This document shows, piece by piece, positions 31,028 to 31,925 of a stretch of DNA of 31,925 nucleotides. Positions within the stretch are counted from its first letter, which is position 1. Each line of letters begins with the position of its first letter. The translations under genes were made by a program, and so were the position numbers. The stretch comes from an uncultured Fretibacterium sp. (GTDB taxonomy: Bacteria; Synergistota; Synergistia; Synergistales; Aminobacteriaceae): assembly GCA_937915755.1 (NCBI GenBank), contig CALGGR010000315.1:1-31925 (forward strand), in the 5' to 3' direction. The notes under the pieces were generated by a model. It made no database searches. It saw only the letters and a program-made list of their open reading frames with translations, and was not told the origin of the DNA.

Positions 31028-31753
31028 CTATATGTTCGCCTCAAGCCATGCCCTGAGCTCTTCAGCACCCTGAAATCCCGCCTGCCTCGCAACAACCTTT
31101 CCTTCTTTCATGATTACGAGGTTGGGAATGCTCATTACACGGAGCTTCTTTGCAAGTTGTGGATTTTCCTCAGCGTCCGCGTTGAAGAACTCCACTTTAC
31201 CGGCGAACTCATCCGAAAGCTGGTCGATGACGGGCGCGAGGATCTTGCAGGGCTGGCACCACGTCGCGGAAATGTCCAGCAGCGCGACCTCCGCCGCCTC
31301 AAGCGCGCTAATCATCGTTTTTATCTGCGGCAAAGCCTCCAAAGCCTTCACAGCCTCCGCGCTTGAAAACTCTTGCAAAAGAGAAGCAATCTTAGTTGAT
31401 TCTGCAGTTCGATTGAGCGCAGTGATTTTCTTTCCAAACTTTGCAAAAATCTTTTTCAAAACGAGTGCGCTTTCCTTGTCCACATCGGGAAGCACCGTCA
31501 TTCCGTCGATTGCAAGCGATAAGTTTTTAATAGCCTCGTCCCGCTTGTCGTCATATTCTTTAACGCCGCTAACAACCTTTTCTCTGTTTATCGACGCCAG
31601 AAACACGGAGTTTTCTGTTGCAAGACTTTGCATAATGTCGCTCAAAATCGCTCTTTTTGCGAGTGCTGGATATTCGCCCCAAATTCTCACAATTCTATCG
31701 ACACAGCCGTGAATTTCCGCAACGTGCGCATTTTTATTCAATCGCCGAATCAT
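31028..31753 (-). CDS. DUF6261-like helical domain fused to a thioredoxin domain
   Basis: A 241-residue cytoplasmic protein with no signal peptide. Residues 1-130 are helical and resemble DUF6261 (EYDDKRDEAIKNLSLAIDG, LKKIFAKFGKKITALNRTAE and STKIASLLQEFSS match its helix pattern). Residues 155-241 are a thioredoxin fold: VALLDISATWCQPCKILAPV with redox pair Cys166/Cys169 (WCQPC instead of WCGPC), the cis-Pro loop MSIPNLV, and GFQGAEELRAWLE at the end. The usual first strand and helix of thioredoxin are replaced by the last helix of the other domain. Base composition changes near the junction: the N-terminal part is AT-rich and the thioredoxin part GC-rich, which suggests a recent join. AAGGAG lies five bases before the ATG. 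A disulfide reductase activity is likely; the helical part may give partner specificity. Confidence 0.78.
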   Translation of the reverse strand: MIRRLNKNAHVAEIHGCVDRIVRIWGEYPALAKRAILSDIMQSLATENSVFLASINREKVVSGVKEYDDKRDEAIKNLSLAIDGMTVLPDVDKESALVLKKIFAKFGKKITALNRTAESTKIASLLQEFSSAEAVKALEALPQIKTMISALEAAEVALLDISATWCQPCKILAPVIDQLSDEFAGKVEFFNADAEENPQLAKKLRVMSIPNLVIMKEGKVVARQAGFQGAEELRAWLEANI

Positions 31754-31860
31754 TTTTTCTCCTTATAACACAGCAAGACATTCGCCTCGCCTCAATTTTC
31801 AAAGCATACCGCTTTTTTTCTTTTATTCTAACACTCTTTTTCCCATTCGTCAATTTTTTT

Positions 31861-31875
31861 TGAGGCACAGCCTCA
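31861..31875. other. Small hairpin beside the ribosome site of the right-edge gene
   Basis: TGAGGC (31861-31866) pairs with GCCTCA (31870-31875) around a three-base loop. It directly precedes the AGGAG of the gene at 31888. The T-run lies upstream of it, so it is not a terminator for either strand. It might affect translation of the next gene; that is inference. Confidence 0.4.
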
Positions 31876-31887
31876 TAGGAGAGCAAA

Positions 31888-31925
31888 ATGGCACTTAAAA
31901 ATCTTGCTTCTTGGAACAACAAGAA
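31888..31925 (+). CDS. Start of an unknown gene, cut by the right edge
   Basis: ATG at 31888 preceded by AGGAG nine bases upstream begins MALKNLASWNNK, open to the end of the window. Twelve codons are too few to assign a family. Divergent from the thioredoxin-fusion gene. Confidence 0.5.
   Translation, partial: MALKNLASWNNK

Noticed and set aside
31861..31875. Terminator for the right-edge or minus-strand gene
   Set aside because: The T-run comes before the hairpin on the plus strand and is an A-run after it on the minus strand.

Overview
The window looks like a chromosomal segment of a Synergistota (Synergistaceae-type) bacterium. The strongest clue is the C-terminus of the protein at 25337-27034 (minus): a GGCN motif, a hydrophobic stretch and a final Arg/Lys cluster, as in the Synergist-CTERM sorting signal. 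A bacterial type A RNase P RNA, a second EF-G-like GTPase and many hybrid histidine kinases agree with this but are less specific. No tRNA, rRNA, CRISPR array or complete insertion sequence was found.

Layout. 1-700 holds a wrecked IS605-type tnpB. 739-3594 holds mazG and a divergent two-gene operon for two exported enzymes (Cys-nucleophile alpha/beta hydrolase and carboxymuconolactone-decarboxylase-like protein). 3730-7491 is a hybrid histidine kinase/response regulator operon. 7500-7790 is a palindrome-bounded element resembling IS200/IS605 ends, next to a frameshifted membrane-protein gene (7793-8634) and a decayed toxin/YgiT-antitoxin pair (8688-9098). 9184-11265 encodes an EF-G paralogue, followed by an Rpn/PD-(D/E)XK-type nuclease gene. 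12425-18041 is a second signalling operon on the minus strand: two 7TM hybrid kinases and a PAS-GGDEF-EAL protein with degenerate active sites. 18142-22284 carries a small unknown gene, an M20 amidohydrolase, rnpB, a Ski2-like helicase and an overlapping Nudix hydrolase. 22437-25174 holds a bacterial PARG macrodomain fused to RCC1-like repeats and, convergently, an ADP-ribosylglycohydrolase. 25337-29533 is a minus-strand cell-surface locus. 29630-30966 has a heptamer tandem repeat, a tandem 3'-end duplication and a second Rpn-type gene. 31028-31753 encodes a DUF6261-like/thioredoxin chimera, and a truncated gene begins at 31888.

Two parts deserve most attention. First, 21664-25174 gathers three enzymes acting on ADP-ribose or its protein linkages: Nudix hydrolase, PARG and ARH. 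The PARG carries a C-terminal RCC1-like propeller half, which suggests a targeted or sensing de-ADP-ribosylation module. Second, the surface locus shows features of an evolving, possibly switchable antigen system: two paralogues sharing an N-terminal domain but with exchanged C-termini, one of them lacking its signal peptide and ending in a DUF6273 domain, and a consensus promoter that fires straight into seven copies of a 7-bp repeat. The two signalling operons encode five proteins and none has a DNA-binding output domain, so they probably act by phosphorelay and nucleotide signalling rather than direct transcription control.

All assignments come from reading sequence and motifs. No database search was run, so family names rest on recalled motif patterns.
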